A DNA stretch of 55,353 nucleotides from the NCBI GenBank assembly GCA_030157785.1, contig JAOAUC010000036.1, positions 1 through 55,353 of the forward strand, in the 5' to 3' direction. A program made the position numbers and the translations under genes. Shown piece by piece: positions 8,078 to 16,460 of this stretch (positions within the stretch are counted from its first letter, which is position 1; each line of letters begins with the position of its first letter). The notes beneath the pieces were generated by a model. It had not been told where the DNA came from and did no database searches. It was given only the letters and a program-made list of their open reading frames with translations. Source of the stretch: Zoogloea oleivorans (GTDB lineage: Bacteria > Pseudomonadota > Gammaproteobacteria > Burkholderiales > Rhodocyclaceae).

Positions 8078-9463
8078 TCAGTCGGGAGGGTTGCCGGCCA
8101 GCACGCGGTAACACGGGTTGTATTGCTTGCCGGGCAGCTTCATGCGGCCCTGGGCCACGAAGGACGCCAGCAGCGCGTCCATCGGCCCCATGATCGCCGG
8201 CTCGCCGTAGATCTCGAAACTGCCGTGCTTTTCGATCTCGCGGATGCCCTCGTTCTTCACGTTGCCCGCCACCACGCCTGAAAAAGCACGCCGCAGGTTG
8301 GCCGCCAGCAGGTGGGTCGGCTGGTTCTTGTGCAGCTTGAGCGTGCGCATTTTTTCGTGGGTCGGCCGGAAAGGCTTCTGGAATTCGTGCTCGATGCGCA
8401 GCAGCCAGTTGAAGTAATAGGCGTCGCGCTTTTCCTTGCGGAAGGCGCGCACCTCTTCGATGCCGGCCTGCATGACCCGCGCCACCTCGGCCGGATCGTC
8501 GACGATGATCTTGTAGCGCTTTTGCGCCTCGGCGCCGAGGGTTTCGCCAATGAAGCGGTCGATCTGCACGAAATACTCGGCAGCGCTCTTCGGGCCGGTG
8601 AATACCAGCGGAAAGGGCAGCTCGACGTTGTCCGGGTGGAGCAGGATGCCGAGGATGTAGAGGATTTCCTCCGCCGTGCCCGCACCGCCCGGAAACACCA
8701 CGATGCCGTGCGCAGTGCGCACAAAGGCCTCCAGGCGCTTTTCCACATCAGGAAAAATCACCAGTTCGCTGACGATGGGGTTGGGTGCCTCGGCAGCGAT
8801 GATGCCCGGCTCGGTAAAGCCCAGATAGCGGCCACTCTTGATGCGCTGCTTGGCGTGGGCAAGGGCGGCGCCCTTCATCGGCCCCTTCATGGCGCCCGGC
8901 CCGCAGCCGGTGCAGATATCGAGGCCGCGCAAGCCCAGCTGGTGGCCGACCACCTTGGTGTAATCGTATTCCTCGCGACTGATCGAATGCCCGCCCCAGC
9001 ACACCACCAGGTTCGGCTGCTCCATCGGCTGCAGGATGCCGGCGTTGCGCAGGATGTGAAAGACCGCGTCGGTAAGGCCTTCCGAGCTGCCGAAATCGAA
9101 CTTCGGATTGCCGCCGATCTCGTTGTTCACATAAACGATGTCGCGCAATACGGTAACCAGGTGCTCCTGGATGCCCTTGATCATCTTGCCGTCCACAAAC
9201 GCGCTGGCCGGCGCTGCAGTGATGTCGAGCTTGATGCCGCGCTCGCGCTGCAGGATGCGGATATCGAAGGATTTGTAGCGCTCCAGCAGTTCCTTGCCGT
9301 CATCCAGCTCGTTGCCGCAGTTGAGCACCGCCAGCGAACAGTTGCGGTACAGCTCGTGCAGGCTGCCATGGCCCTTGTGGGACAACTTGGCCGCCTCGCT
9401 CCTGGACAGCACTTCCAGACGACCGGTGGGGGAGACTTGTGCGTCGACGACTTCGTATTCCAT
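8078..9463 (-). CDS. ppnN: nucleotide 5'-monophosphate nucleosidase PpnN (YgdH-type, LOG family)
   Basis: A 461-residue protein, close to E. coli PpnN (454 residues). It hydrolyses purine and pyrimidine nucleoside monophosphates to the base plus ribose-5-phosphate and is regulated by (p)ppGpp in E. coli. The Rossmann-like LOG/lysine-decarboxylase-like core carries the signature FPGGAGTAEEILYI (residues 257-270, with catalytic-type E265/E266) and an upstream CTGCGPGAMKGPMKGA nucleotide-binding loop near 184-199. N- and C-terminal extensions beyond the LOG core are those of PpnN rather than the ~200-residue cytokinin-activating LOG enzymes. ATG start at 9463. Divergent from the small gene at 9655 across 191 bp. 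Confidence 0.93.
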   Translation of the reverse strand: MEYEVVDAQVSPTGRLEVLSRSEAAKLSHKGHGSLHELYRNCSLAVLNCGNELDDGKELLERYKSFDIRILQRERGIKLDITAAPASAFVDGKMIKGIQEHLVTVLRDIVYVNNEIGGNPKFDFGSSEGLTDAVFHILRNAGILQPMEQPNLVVCWGGHSISREEYDYTKVVGHQLGLRGLDICTGCGPGAMKGPMKGAALAHAKQRIKSGRYLGFTEPGIIAAEAPNPIVSELVIFPDVEKRLEAFVRTAHGIVVFPGGAGTAEEILYILGILLHPDNVELPFPLVFTGPKSAAEYFVQIDRFIGETLGAEAQKRYKIIVDDPAEVARVMQAGIEEVRAFRKEKRDAYYFNWLLRIEHEFQKPFRPTHEKMRTLKLHKNQPTHLLAANLRRAFSGVVAGNVKNEGIREIEKHGSFEIYGEPAIMGPMDALLASFVAQGRMKLPGKQYNPCYRVLAGNPPD

Positions 9464-9654
9464 GGCGGGGCTCTCGTGGTCGTGGGATCGTTAGCAGGCG
9501 CCAATCGTAGCGCGATTCGCGGAGAAAGGCAGAGCCTGCCGACTACACCGTTTGGCAGATAAATCCGGTGTTTCCCGTTGCTGCCGTTTCATTGGGTGAT
9601 AATCGGAAGTGCTGGCGATTTCGCCGGCAAGACGAAGCAAAGGAAATCACAAGT

Positions 9655-9927
9655 ATGAAAAGCACCGACCTGGAGAAAAACAAAGGTTTGAAAATCAATG
9701 GAAAAATGGGCGCAGCCGGCGTTCCCAACCGCTTCGGCACTGGCGCAGCCAGCGCTTCCGACAAGCGTGAACAACGCCAGCAGGAACGGGCCCTCGGCCA
9801 GGTTCCCTTTGCCTGCAAGCTGCCGATGGATCTGGTGAAACAACTCCAGGAACGTGGCGCTGCCCACGAAGGCGGAATGAACGCCCTCATGACCGAACTG
9901 ATCACCAAGGCACTCGCCAGCGCCTAA
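9655..9927 (+). CDS. small conserved protein of unknown function
   Basis: 90 residues from the ATG at 9655, chosen for AAGGAAA about 10 bases upstream; the frame is open further upstream but without a ribosome site. The first half is polar and Gly/Ala-rich (KINGKMGAAGVPNRFGTG), likely disordered. The second half (QVPFACKLPMDLVKQLQERG, split here at its helix, then a second helix ending in ITKALASA) resembles a ribbon-helix-helix-like or small helical DNA-binding protein, but the match is weak. No signal peptide. It is convergent with the ABC permease gene (9947), 19 bp away. Function not assigned. Confidence 0.6.
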   Translation: MKSTDLEKNKGLKINGKMGAAGVPNRFGTGAASASDKREQRQQERALGQVPFACKLPMDLVKQLQERGAAHEGGMNALMTELITKALASA

Positions 9928-9946
9928 GCGCGTCGGCGGGTCATCC

Positions 9947-10720
9947 TCAAGCGGCGGCCCGCCGCAGCCACGCACTCGCCCCATCCACCGCAATTGCCAT
10001 CGCCAGCATGGCCAGGATCACCGTGCTCGCCTGGGCTTCGTGGAACAGGGACAGGCTGTAGTAGAGCAGGGCGCCGAGGCCACCGGCGCCGACAAAGCCG
10101 AGGATCGCCGCCATCCGGATGTTCATCTCCCAGCGATACAGGCCGTAGGCCAGCCATTGCGATGCCACCAGCGGCAGGGTGCCATAGAAGAAGCTCGCCA
10201 GCGCCGGCGCGCCGCCACCAACCAAGGCTTCGGCCGGGGCCGGCGGGGTGTTTTCGAGGGCTTCGGCAAACAGGCGGCCAAGCACGCCTGTGGTGTGCAG
10301 CGCCAGTGCCAGGGTGCCGGCAAAGGGCCCGAGACCGGCGGCCAGCACCATCAGCGTGGCCCACACCAGTTCCGGCACCGAACGCAGCAGGTTGAGGATG
10401 AAGCGGGCGCCCACCCGCCCCGCAACGCCATGCCGTCCAGCCGCCGGCAAGGCCAGCAATGCGCCGGCCAGCGCGGCCAGCAAGGTGCTGAGCAGCGAGA
10501 TGGCCAGCGTTTCCAGCGTCGCAAAACCCACCTTGGCAAGAAAATCCGGCGACAGATCAGGCGGGAAGAAGCGCTTCACGAAACTCACCGCCTCATCCAC
10601 CGCCGAGCCCGAGAACAACGCCCCGAGCGGCATGTCGAGGTAGGCAAAGCTCGCCCCCACCGCTGCCAGCACCAGGACGACGGCGAACAGCGCGCCGGCC
10701 GAAATCCCGGCCCGCCTCAC
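9947..10720 (-). CDS. PhnE-type ABC transporter permease (second permease)
   Basis: 257 residues, GTG start at 10720 overlapping the TGA of the upstream permease gene (GTGA). About six hydrophobic segments. The cytoplasmic coupling loop is recognisable from EALENTPPAPAEALVGGGA, the EAA-like loop of PhnE permeases, and the [20 protein letters not shown] block is the PhnE family hallmark. This is the second of two tandem, homologous permeases (compare [20 protein letters not shown] in the other), so the membrane channel is probably a heterodimer. Substrate is shared with the operon: phosphonate, phosphite or a related oxyanion such as selenate; sequence alone does not decide. Confidence 0.87.
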   Translation of the reverse strand: MRRAGISAGALFAVVLVLAAVGASFAYLDMPLGALFSGSAVDEAVSFVKRFFPPDLSPDFLAKVGFATLETLAISLLSTLLAALAGALLALPAAGRHGVAGRVGARFILNLLRSVPELVWATLMVLAAGLGPFAGTLALALHTTGVLGRLFAEALENTPPAPAEALVGGGAPALASFFYGTLPLVASQWLAYGLYRWEMNIRMAAILGFVGAGGLGALLYYSLSLFHEAQASTVILAMLAMAIAVDGASAWLRRAAA

Positions 10721-11538
10721 GCCAGCCTCCGGCGCAGCAATTCACTGAGGGCGTCCGCTGCCAGCACCAGCACCAGGAAGGTCGCCAGAATGCTCGCCGC
10801 CTCGCCGCCGTTGAGCATCTTCATCGACTGGTCCATCAACTGGCCAAGCCCGCCGGCGCCGACGAAGCCCATCACCACCGAGGCCCGCACCGCGCATTCC
10901 CAGCGATACACGGTGTAGGACACCAGCTCCCGAGCCGCATTGGGCAACAAGCCGTAGCACAGCGCAGCCAGACGGCCGCTGCCGGCTTCGAGCAGGGTGC
11001 GCACCGGGCGGGCGTCGCCGGATTCGAGGATTTCGCCGTACACCTTGCCGAGCATGCCGCCGTAGGTGATGCCCAGGGCCAGCACGCCGGCCGCTGCACC
11101 CAGGCCGAAGACCCGCACGAAGAGCAGCGCCCACACCAGCTCCGGCACGCCGCGCAGCACGGCCAGAACACCCCGGGCCAGCGCCCGGATCAGCGTGCCC
11201 TGCCAGCCGCCGCGCCCCGGCCCGAGGCGGGCGATGGACAGGCTGCGGGTCAGGATCAGGCCCAGAGGCACCGCCAGCAACACAGCCAGCGCAATGCCGG
11301 CGGTCGCCATGGCAAGGGTTTCGACAGTGGCCTTGCCAAGCAGGGCGAGAAAATCCGGCGCGGTTTCGGGCGGCAGGAAACCGGCCACGAAATGGCCCAT
11401 CGCATTGAGATTGCCGGCCTCGAACAGCGCCGCCGGCTTGAACTCGGCCAGCTGCAGCAGCGGCCACAGCAGCACCAGCGCGGCGAGGGTCCAGCCCAGG
11501 CGGGGCAGGGCGGCGGGATCGCGGGGGCTTGCGCTCAT
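10717..11538 (-). CDS. PhnE-type ABC transporter permease (first permease)
   Basis: 273 residues from the ATG at 11538, whose ATGA overlaps the stop of the ATPase gene. Predicted to cross the inner membrane about six times. It contains the [20 protein letters not shown] coupling-loop region and the family block [20 protein letters not shown] near the C-terminus. Both permeases share the arrangement '[25 protein letters not shown]' type linker before the core (shown here as [16 protein letters not shown]), so they arose by duplication. It works with the ATPase (11535-12353), second permease (9947-10720) and binding protein (12371-13252). Confidence 0.87.
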   Translation of the reverse strand: MSASPRDPAALPRLGWTLAALVLLWPLLQLAEFKPAALFEAGNLNAMGHFVAGFLPPETAPDFLALLGKATVETLAMATAGIALAVLLAVPLGLILTRSLSIARLGPGRGGWQGTLIRALARGVLAVLRGVPELVWALLFVRVFGLGAAAGVLALGITYGGMLGKVYGEILESGDARPVRTLLEAGSGRLAALCYGLLPNAARELVSYTVYRWECAVRASVVMGFVGAGGLGQLMDQSMKMLNGGEAASILATFLVLVLAADALSELLRRRLA

Positions 11539-12353
11539 GCGCAGCGCAGCGGCGGCAGATCCGGCGTCGTCGGCGCCTCATCCGGCGCCACCGATCCAGC
11601 CAGCGGCAAACCGCCCTCCGCCGCGTACAGCTCGCGCAGCAGGGCTTCGGTGACGGACGCAGCAGGCAGATCGAAGAGAATGGCCCCATCCTTCACCCCG
11701 ACCACCCGGGGAAAGTGGCGCAGGGCCAGGTCCACCGCGTGCAGGCTGGCCACCAGGGTCACGCCGCGGCGGACAGCCTCTTCGTTGAGCAAGGCCACGG
11801 TGAGCTCGGAAAGGGCCGGGTCCATGGCCGACACCGGCTCGTCGGCAAGCAGCAGGTCGGGCTTCTGGTACAGCACCCGGGCCAGCGCCACGCGCTGGAG
11901 CTGGCCGCCGGACAGACGGTCGCAGCGCTCATACAGCCGGTCCGCCAGGTCGAGGCGGGCCAGTTCGGCCTGGGCGCCCTGGGGGTCGGCGGGCAGCACC
12001 AGCGAGGCCAGGGATTTCCACAGCGGCCACTGGCCGAGCCGGCCAGCCAGCACGGCGGTCACCACGCGCTGGCGCGGCGGGATCGGCGGCGACTGGTGCA
12101 CCAGCCCGATGCGCGCCCGCAAGCGGCGCAGGTTTCCCGGCGAGCAGGCCCACGGTTCCCCGTCGAGCAGGCGGACCCGCCCTTCGCCGGGGCGCAGGGA
12201 CGCGGCAATGACGCGCAGCAGGGTCGTCTTGCCGGCCCCCGAGGCGCCGATCAGGGCCAGCCGTTCGCCCGGCGCCACCTGCAGGTCAACGCCACGCAGC
12301 GCCCGAAAGCCGTTGGCGTGGATCAGCCCGACGCCTTCGAGGGTGAAACCCAT
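11535..12353 (-). CDS. PhnC-type ABC transporter ATP-binding protein
   Basis: 272 residues from the ATG at 12353 ([10 protein letters not shown]). Complete nucleotide-binding domain: Walker [10 protein letters not shown] (about 36-44), Q-loop VHQSPP, ABC signature [15 protein letters not shown], Walker B LLLADEP and switch His in SLHAVDLA. It powers import through the two permeases. The C-terminal ~35 residues (from [13 protein letters not shown]) extend beyond the typical PhnC end and are Pro/Ala-rich. Its stop overlaps the first permease start by 4 bp, and it follows the binding-protein gene by 17 bp, so the four genes form one operon read leftward. Substrate as for the operon, unresolved. 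Confidence 0.9.
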   Translation of the reverse strand: MGFTLEGVGLIHANGFRALRGVDLQVAPGERLALIGASGAGKTTLLRVIAASLRPGEGRVRLLDGEPWACSPGNLRRLRARIGLVHQSPPIPPRQRVVTAVLAGRLGQWPLWKSLASLVLPADPQGAQAELARLDLADRLYERCDRLSGGQLQRVALARVLYQKPDLLLADEPVSAMDPALSELTVALLNEEAVRRGVTLVASLHAVDLALRHFPRVVGVKDGAILFDLPAASVTEALLRELYAAEGGLPLAGSVAPDEAPTTPDLPPLRCA

Positions 12354-12370
12354 GATGACCCCGGGTCGGC

Positions 12371-13252
12371 TTACTTCAGCAGGCCGGCCGCGTGGGCAGC
12401 CGCTTCGATGCCCTTGTAGTTCTCCGCCTTGGTGGGGATGAACTTGCTGGCCCGTTGCAGGGCCATGATTTCCTTGTGGGCCGGGTTGGCCGGGTCGAGC
12501 TTGAGGAAGGCCTGGGTGATCTTGGCCTGGATCTTCGGGTCCAGATCGCCGCGCACCGTCCAGTTGTAGTCGAAGTAGGGCGGCGTGGTTGAAAAGACGC
12601 GCACCTTGCTCGTATCCACCTTCTTCTGCTCGACCAGCTTGTCCCACACCGAGGCGTTAAGCACGCCGGCGTCCACCTTGCCGGCCTGCACGAAGGCGAC
12701 GGTAGCGTCATGGGCGCCGGAGAAAGCCACGGTCTTGAAATCCTTGTCCGGATTCAGGCTTTCGAGGCTCAGGAAGTAACGCGGCATCAGGTGGCCGGAA
12801 GTGGAGGACGGCGCGCCAAAGGCGAAAGTCTTGCCCTTCAGGTCGGCCAGGCTGTGGATGCTGTCGTTGGCGGTGATGAACTTAGAGGTGAATTTCGAAT
12901 CCTCGACGCGCTGGACCAGCGGCACGGCGGTGCCATTGGTGCGGATCTTGGCCTGCACGAAGGTGAAGCCGCCAAACCAGGCCAGGTCGATCTTGCGGGT
13001 TGCCAGCGCTTCGACCACGGCGGCGTAGTCGGTCACCGGCACGAAGCTGACCTTCATCCCGGTTTCCGCTTCCAGGTAGGCGCCGAGGGGGGCGAATTTG
13101 CGCTGCAGTTCGGTGGGCGCTTCGTCGGGAATCGCGGAAACCCGCAGCACGTCCTCGGCCTGGGCGGCGAGGGGCAGGCCGGCAACGGCGGCAAGAACGG
13201 AAACAGCACAGGCACGCAGCAGCGCGCGCCGCGGGAAGGGCACGGAATTCAT
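12371..13252 (-). CDS. PhnD-like periplasmic binding protein (phosphonate/phosphite or putative selenate ABC importer)
   Basis: 293 residues from the ATG at 13252 (GAGGAG 7 bases upstream). An N-terminal export signal with twin Arg ([10 protein letters not shown], then a hydrophobic run and AQA cleavage site near residue 32) directs it to the periplasm. The mature part is a two-lobed PhnD/type 2 binding protein: [19 protein letters not shown] at the start, then [19 protein letters not shown] and the ligand-loop region [17 protein letters not shown]. This sequence style is, from memory, what databases label 'putative selenate ABC transporter substrate-binding protein', a sister of true PhnD, so I leave the substrate open. 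No phosphonate C-P lyase genes are nearby, which weakens the phosphonate reading. Confidence 0.85.
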   Translation of the reverse strand: MNSVPFPRRALLRACAVSVLAAVAGLPLAAQAEDVLRVSAIPDEAPTELQRKFAPLGAYLEAETGMKVSFVPVTDYAAVVEALATRKIDLAWFGGFTFVQAKIRTNGTAVPLVQRVEDSKFTSKFITANDSIHSLADLKGKTFAFGAPSSTSGHLMPRYFLSLESLNPDKDFKTVAFSGAHDATVAFVQAGKVDAGVLNASVWDKLVEQKKVDTSKVRVFSTTPPYFDYNWTVRGDLDPKIQAKITQAFLKLDPANPAHKEIMALQRASKFIPTKAENYKGIEAAAHAAGLLK

Positions 13253-13330
13253 GGAAAGCTCCTCAAGGGGTGCGCACTGAAGCGGCACCAGCCGCCGGGA
13301 CGGGCAGGAGATCGGCCCCGGCTTACATTT

Positions 13331-13380
13331 CGGGGGAAGCCCCCCGCGGATGAATCAAAGCGGTATCACAGACCGCGGGG
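13331..13380 (-). promoter_or_regulatory. GC-rich hairpins in leader between EamA gene and phnD-like gene
   Basis: Two potential stems lie close together: CGGGGGAAGCCCCC (13331-13344 region) and a longer-range pair CCCCGCGG (13342-13349) with CCGCGGGG (13373-13380). They use overlapping bases, so they would be mutually exclusive, as in an attenuator. No T-run follows, so a simple intrinsic terminator is not convincing. They lie in the 5' leader of the importer operon if transcription starts beyond 13380, or at the 3' end of the EamA gene transcript. Confidence 0.3.
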
Positions 13381-13384
13381 CGGA

Positions 13385-14317
13385 CTATAGCGGCGGCGAC
13401 CGGCGCTGTACAGGCGCGCCGGACCGCCGGCTCGCCATCCACCCGAACAGGGACAGCAGCGCGAGCCCGCCACCGATCAGCAGGATGCCGGCAATCTCGC
13501 TGGTCTTGAAGTCCTCCCCCAGCGTCAGTCGCGACGAGAGAATCGCCACCACCGGTGTCCCGAGCACCGACAGACTGGCTTCCCAGGCCGGCACCCGGTC
13601 GAGGATCCAGATCCACAACCACCAGCACAGGGCCACGCTGGCCACCGACAAGAAGCTGATGATGGCGATGTAGTGGGGCGACCAGTCGGTGGCACGCTCG
13701 GGCACCAGCGCCGCCAGCACAACCAGCGGTACCGCGCCGACGATCATCTGCCAGGTGGTCAGCACCAGCAGGTCCACCGGCTGGCGGCTGCGCAGGCGCT
13801 TGATGAGGATGGTGCCGACGCCCCAGCACAGGGCCGCACTGAGGCCGAGGAACTTGCTGAACAGGCTGGCGTGCATGTCCCACGGGGCGATGATCAGCAA
13901 CAGGCCGGCCAGCGTGCTGCCGGCAGCGATCCACTGCTTGCCGCGCACCCGTTCGCCAAGAATCGGCCAGGCCAGCAGCAAGGTCCAGATCGGCATCGTG
14001 AAGATCAGTACTGCCGTTTTGCCCGGCCCGCCTTCCACCAGCGCCCAGGTCTGGAAGGCCACGAAGCCGGTAACCTGCACCAGCCCGATCGCCAGGGTCG
14101 GCCCCGGCGCCACCATCCGCAGCGAGCGCCCGGTGAGCTTCACCGCCAGCACCAGCGCCAGCGCTCCGCCGACGCAGCGCTGGGCCGCCAGCGCAAAGGG
14201 CGAGGCGTAAGCCAGGCCCTGCTTGAGCAGCACCCAGGTGTAGCCCCAGGTAAAGGACAGGACGATCAGGGCCAGCGCCGGCAACCAGCGCTTCAGGGAA
14301 GAAGGCGAGGACAACAA
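13385..14317 (-). CDS. EamA/DMT-family transporter
   Basis: 310 residues with about ten membrane helices in two EamA repeats, the architecture of drug/metabolite transporters (RhaT/YdcZ/YcxC-like permeases that often export amino acids or metabolites). Typical features are the opening FTWGYTWVLLKQGL and, in the second repeat, AWEASLSVLGTPVVAILSS. The start appears to be TTG at 14317, one base after the stop of the HD-domain gene (14319-14861), with no strong ribosome site. Translation probably depends on re-initiation after the upstream gene. It is the last gene of the NYN-HD-EamA unit. Substrate unknown. Confidence 0.87.
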   Translation of the reverse strand: MLSSPSSLKRWLPALALIVLSFTWGYTWVLLKQGLAYASPFALAAQRCVGGALALVLAVKLTGRSLRMVAPGPTLAIGLVQVTGFVAFQTWALVEGGPGKTAVLIFTMPIWTLLLAWPILGERVRGKQWIAAGSTLAGLLLIIAPWDMHASLFSKFLGLSAALCWGVGTILIKRLRSRQPVDLLVLTTWQMIVGAVPLVVLAALVPERATDWSPHYIAIISFLSVASVALCWWLWIWILDRVPAWEASLSVLGTPVVAILSSRLTLGEDFKTSEIAGILLIGGGLALLSLFGWMASRRSGAPVQRRSPPL

Positions 14318-14318
14318 A

Positions 14319-14861
14319 CTATTCGGTGAAGACCCGGTAAGCCTCGATCCTGGCCATCAGCCGGGCCGCCAGCACTTCGTCGGCATCCTTCAGCGCCGCA
14401 TGAATCTGCACCGCCTCATCCCGATACCTGGCGGCCTTTTCCTTCGTCCAGTAGGCCGGCGGAGGCTGCAGGTTGGTGATGCGGTCGGCCAGCTTGACCA
14501 TCCAGACGGCCTTCGGCTGCAAGCGGATGCGGCGCAGGCTGTCGGCCATCTGCAGCGGCTTGTCGAGGGATGCATCCTTGGTCAGCGCCAATACCCCCTT
14601 CGCCACAGCGGCCCCGAACACGTCCAGAACCTGCTCGTAGGTGATGGCCGTATCTTCAATCGTGTCGTGCAGCCAGGCGCATTGCACCGCCAGGTCGGCA
14701 TCGGGACACTGAGCATCACTCAACGCGGCCACCACTTCCATGCTGACCATGCTCAGATGCACCAGATAGGGCAGCTCGGTGCCCGGAACGCACTGCCCCT
14801 GGTGTGCTGCGGCGGCAAATCGACAAGCCTTGATGTAGTTGTCCTGCGACCAGTTTTTCAT
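14319..14861 (-). CDS. MESH1-like HD-domain phosphohydrolase (putative ppGpp hydrolase-type)
   Basis: 180 residues, ATG at 14861 with GGAGGAGG upstream. A single-domain HD hydrolase resembling the hydrolase half of RelA/SpoT and the small MESH1/SpoT-like enzymes. Metal-ligand positions are visible: H35 (PYLVHL), H65-D66 and the following E69-D70 (WLHDTIEDT), and D126 in KLADRITNL. This matches the MESH1 pattern H35/H61-D62/E65-D66/D122 almost in register. There is no synthetase, TGS or ACT domain. It may hydrolyse (p)ppGpp or NADPH-type 3'-phosphates; substrate is inferred from family only. It sits 19 bp after the NYN gene and 1 bp before the EamA gene. Confidence 0.85.
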   Translation of the reverse strand: MKNWSQDNYIKACRFAAAAHQGQCVPGTELPYLVHLSMVSMEVVAALSDAQCPDADLAVQCAWLHDTIEDTAITYEQVLDVFGAAVAKGVLALTKDASLDKPLQMADSLRRIRLQPKAVWMVKLADRITNLQPPPAYWTKEKAARYRDEAVQIHAALKDADEVLAARLMARIEAYRVFTE

Positions 14862-14880
14862 CGATCTGCCTCCTCCGGAA

Positions 14881-16401
14881 TCACTCTTCAGTCTTGCGCG
14901 GACGCCGGCTGCGGGCGGCCGGCTTGCGGGCCGGCTTGGCTTCAGCGTCAACGGATGCCACCGCTTCTGCAGGTGCGGGCGCCGCAGCAGATTCCGCCTT
15001 CGCTTCGGTCGTCTTGCGTCCACCACGGCTACTGCGGCGGGGTGCAGGCTTCGCCGGCGCTTCGGCAGATGGCTCGGTGGGCACTTCCGGTGCCGGTGTC
15101 AGGTCGACCTTCGGCTCGGCGGCCTTGCGGTTTCCACGCCCCTTGCGACGGGAGTCCTTGGCGACTGCCGGGGCGGACACTTCCGCTTCGGCAGCAGGCT
15201 CGGATTGAGCCGGCATTTCGCTGGCCTCAACCACCGGCGCGGCTTGCTCGACGGCCGTCTTGCGACCCCCACGGCCGTTACGGCGCGACGGGCGACGCGC
15301 TTCAACCGCCTCGACCGGCCCGGCCTGCTCGACGGGAGCGCTGGAAACAGCAGGCTCGGCGGCCTCCTCGCGGGCCGCAAACTCGGATTGGGCGACGTGC
15401 TCGGCATAAGCGGCTTCGAGTTCACTCTGAGCCGTTGCCACGTTGTCGACAACGCTCTTGCGCCCGCCACGTCCGCTGCGGCGTGCCGGGCGACGGCTCT
15501 CGGCCTCGCCGACCGGAGCTGCTTCAGGCGCACCCTCTGCCGTCACCGCCGGTTCGAGCCCCGGCTCGCTGCGCACAGCGGCACCGGAACGATAGACGTA
15601 GGTTCCCGATTTCTCGTCGCGGCCGAATTCCAGCAGACCGCGGGCCTGGGCTTCTTCGAGCAGGTTGCCGAAGGCCCGGAAACCGTAGCGCCCCTCGCTG
15701 AAATCGGGCTTGCGGCGCTTGATCGCTTCCTTCAGCACCGACGCCCAGATCTTGCCGCTGTCGCCGCGTTCGGCCATCAGGGCCTCGAAGGTGGACACGG
15801 CCAGTTCGATGCCGCGGGTACGACGCCCCTCCAGCTCATCCTTGCGGCCCTTCTCTTCGGCCGGGGAGCGCCGTGCGCTGGGCTGGACTTCGCGCGGCTC
15901 GCGCTTGGCCGAAGCGCGCTGCATCTCGCGCACCAGGTCGTCGTAGAAGATGAATTCATCGCAGTTGGCGATCAGCAGATCGGAGGTGGATTGCTTCACA
16001 CCCACGCCAATCACCTGCTTGTTGTTCTCGCGCAGCTTGGACACCAGCGGCGAGAAGTCGGAATCGCCACTGATGATGACGAAAGTATTGACGTGGGACT
16101 TGGTGTAGCACAGGTCGAGGGCATCCACGACGAGGCGGATGTCGGCCGAATTCTTGCCGGACTGGCGGACATGGGGAATTTCGATGAGCTCGAAATTGGC
16201 CTCGTGCATGGTGGCCTTGAAACCCTTGTAGCGTTCCCAGTCGCAATAGGCTTTTTTGACGACGATGCTGCCCTTGAGGAGCAGGCGCTCGAGAATCGGC
16301 TTGATGTCGAACTTCTCGTAGTTGGCGTCGCGAACGCCGAGCGCCACATTTTCGAAGTCGCAGAACAACGCCATGCTGACGTTTTCAGAAGATGAGGCCA
16401 T
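14881..16401 (-). CDS. NYN-domain putative RNase with OST-HTH/LOTUS domain and RGG-like repeat tail
   Basis: 506 residues from the ATG at 16401 (GGAG 7 bases upstream; an in-frame GTG 12 codons earlier is less supported). Domain order: NYN PIN-like domain (about 10-165) with the acidic residues D15 (LFCDFENV), D87 (NSADIRL) and D113/D115 (SGDSDFSPL) that would bind metal and cut RNA; OST-HTH/LOTUS RNA-binding domain (about 195-275, SKIWASVL-type start DSGKIWASVLKEAIKRRKPD); and a long disordered tail (about 285-506). The tail has four near-identical basic motifs, RR-x-x-RG-x-RK, at residues 307-315, 373-381, 418-426 and 455-463, spaced by acidic/Ala linkers. The whole resembles LabA/MARF1-like RNA-processing proteins. 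Partner RNA unknown. Confidence 0.85.
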   Translation of the reverse strand: MASSSENVSMALFCDFENVALGVRDANYEKFDIKPILERLLLKGSIVVKKAYCDWERYKGFKATMHEANFELIEIPHVRQSGKNSADIRLVVDALDLCYTKSHVNTFVIISGDSDFSPLVSKLRENNKQVIGVGVKQSTSDLLIANCDEFIFYDDLVREMQRASAKREPREVQPSARRSPAEEKGRKDELEGRRTRGIELAVSTFEALMAERGDSGKIWASVLKEAIKRRKPDFSEGRYGFRAFGNLLEEAQARGLLEFGRDEKSGTYVYRSGAAVRSEPGLEPAVTAEGAPEAAPVGEAESRRPARRSGRGGRKSVVDNVATAQSELEAAYAEHVAQSEFAAREEAAEPAVSSAPVEQAGPVEAVEARRPSRRNGRGGRKTAVEQAAPVVEASEMPAQSEPAAEAEVSAPAVAKDSRRKGRGNRKAAEPKVDLTPAPEVPTEPSAEAPAKPAPRRSSRGGRKTTEAKAESAAAPAPAEAVASVDAEAKPARKPAARSRRPRKTEE

Positions 16402-16460
16402 GCTGTTCTCCAGTGAAATGCCGGACTGTTTGGTCACGCGGAAGCGAGGGTACCCGCAAA

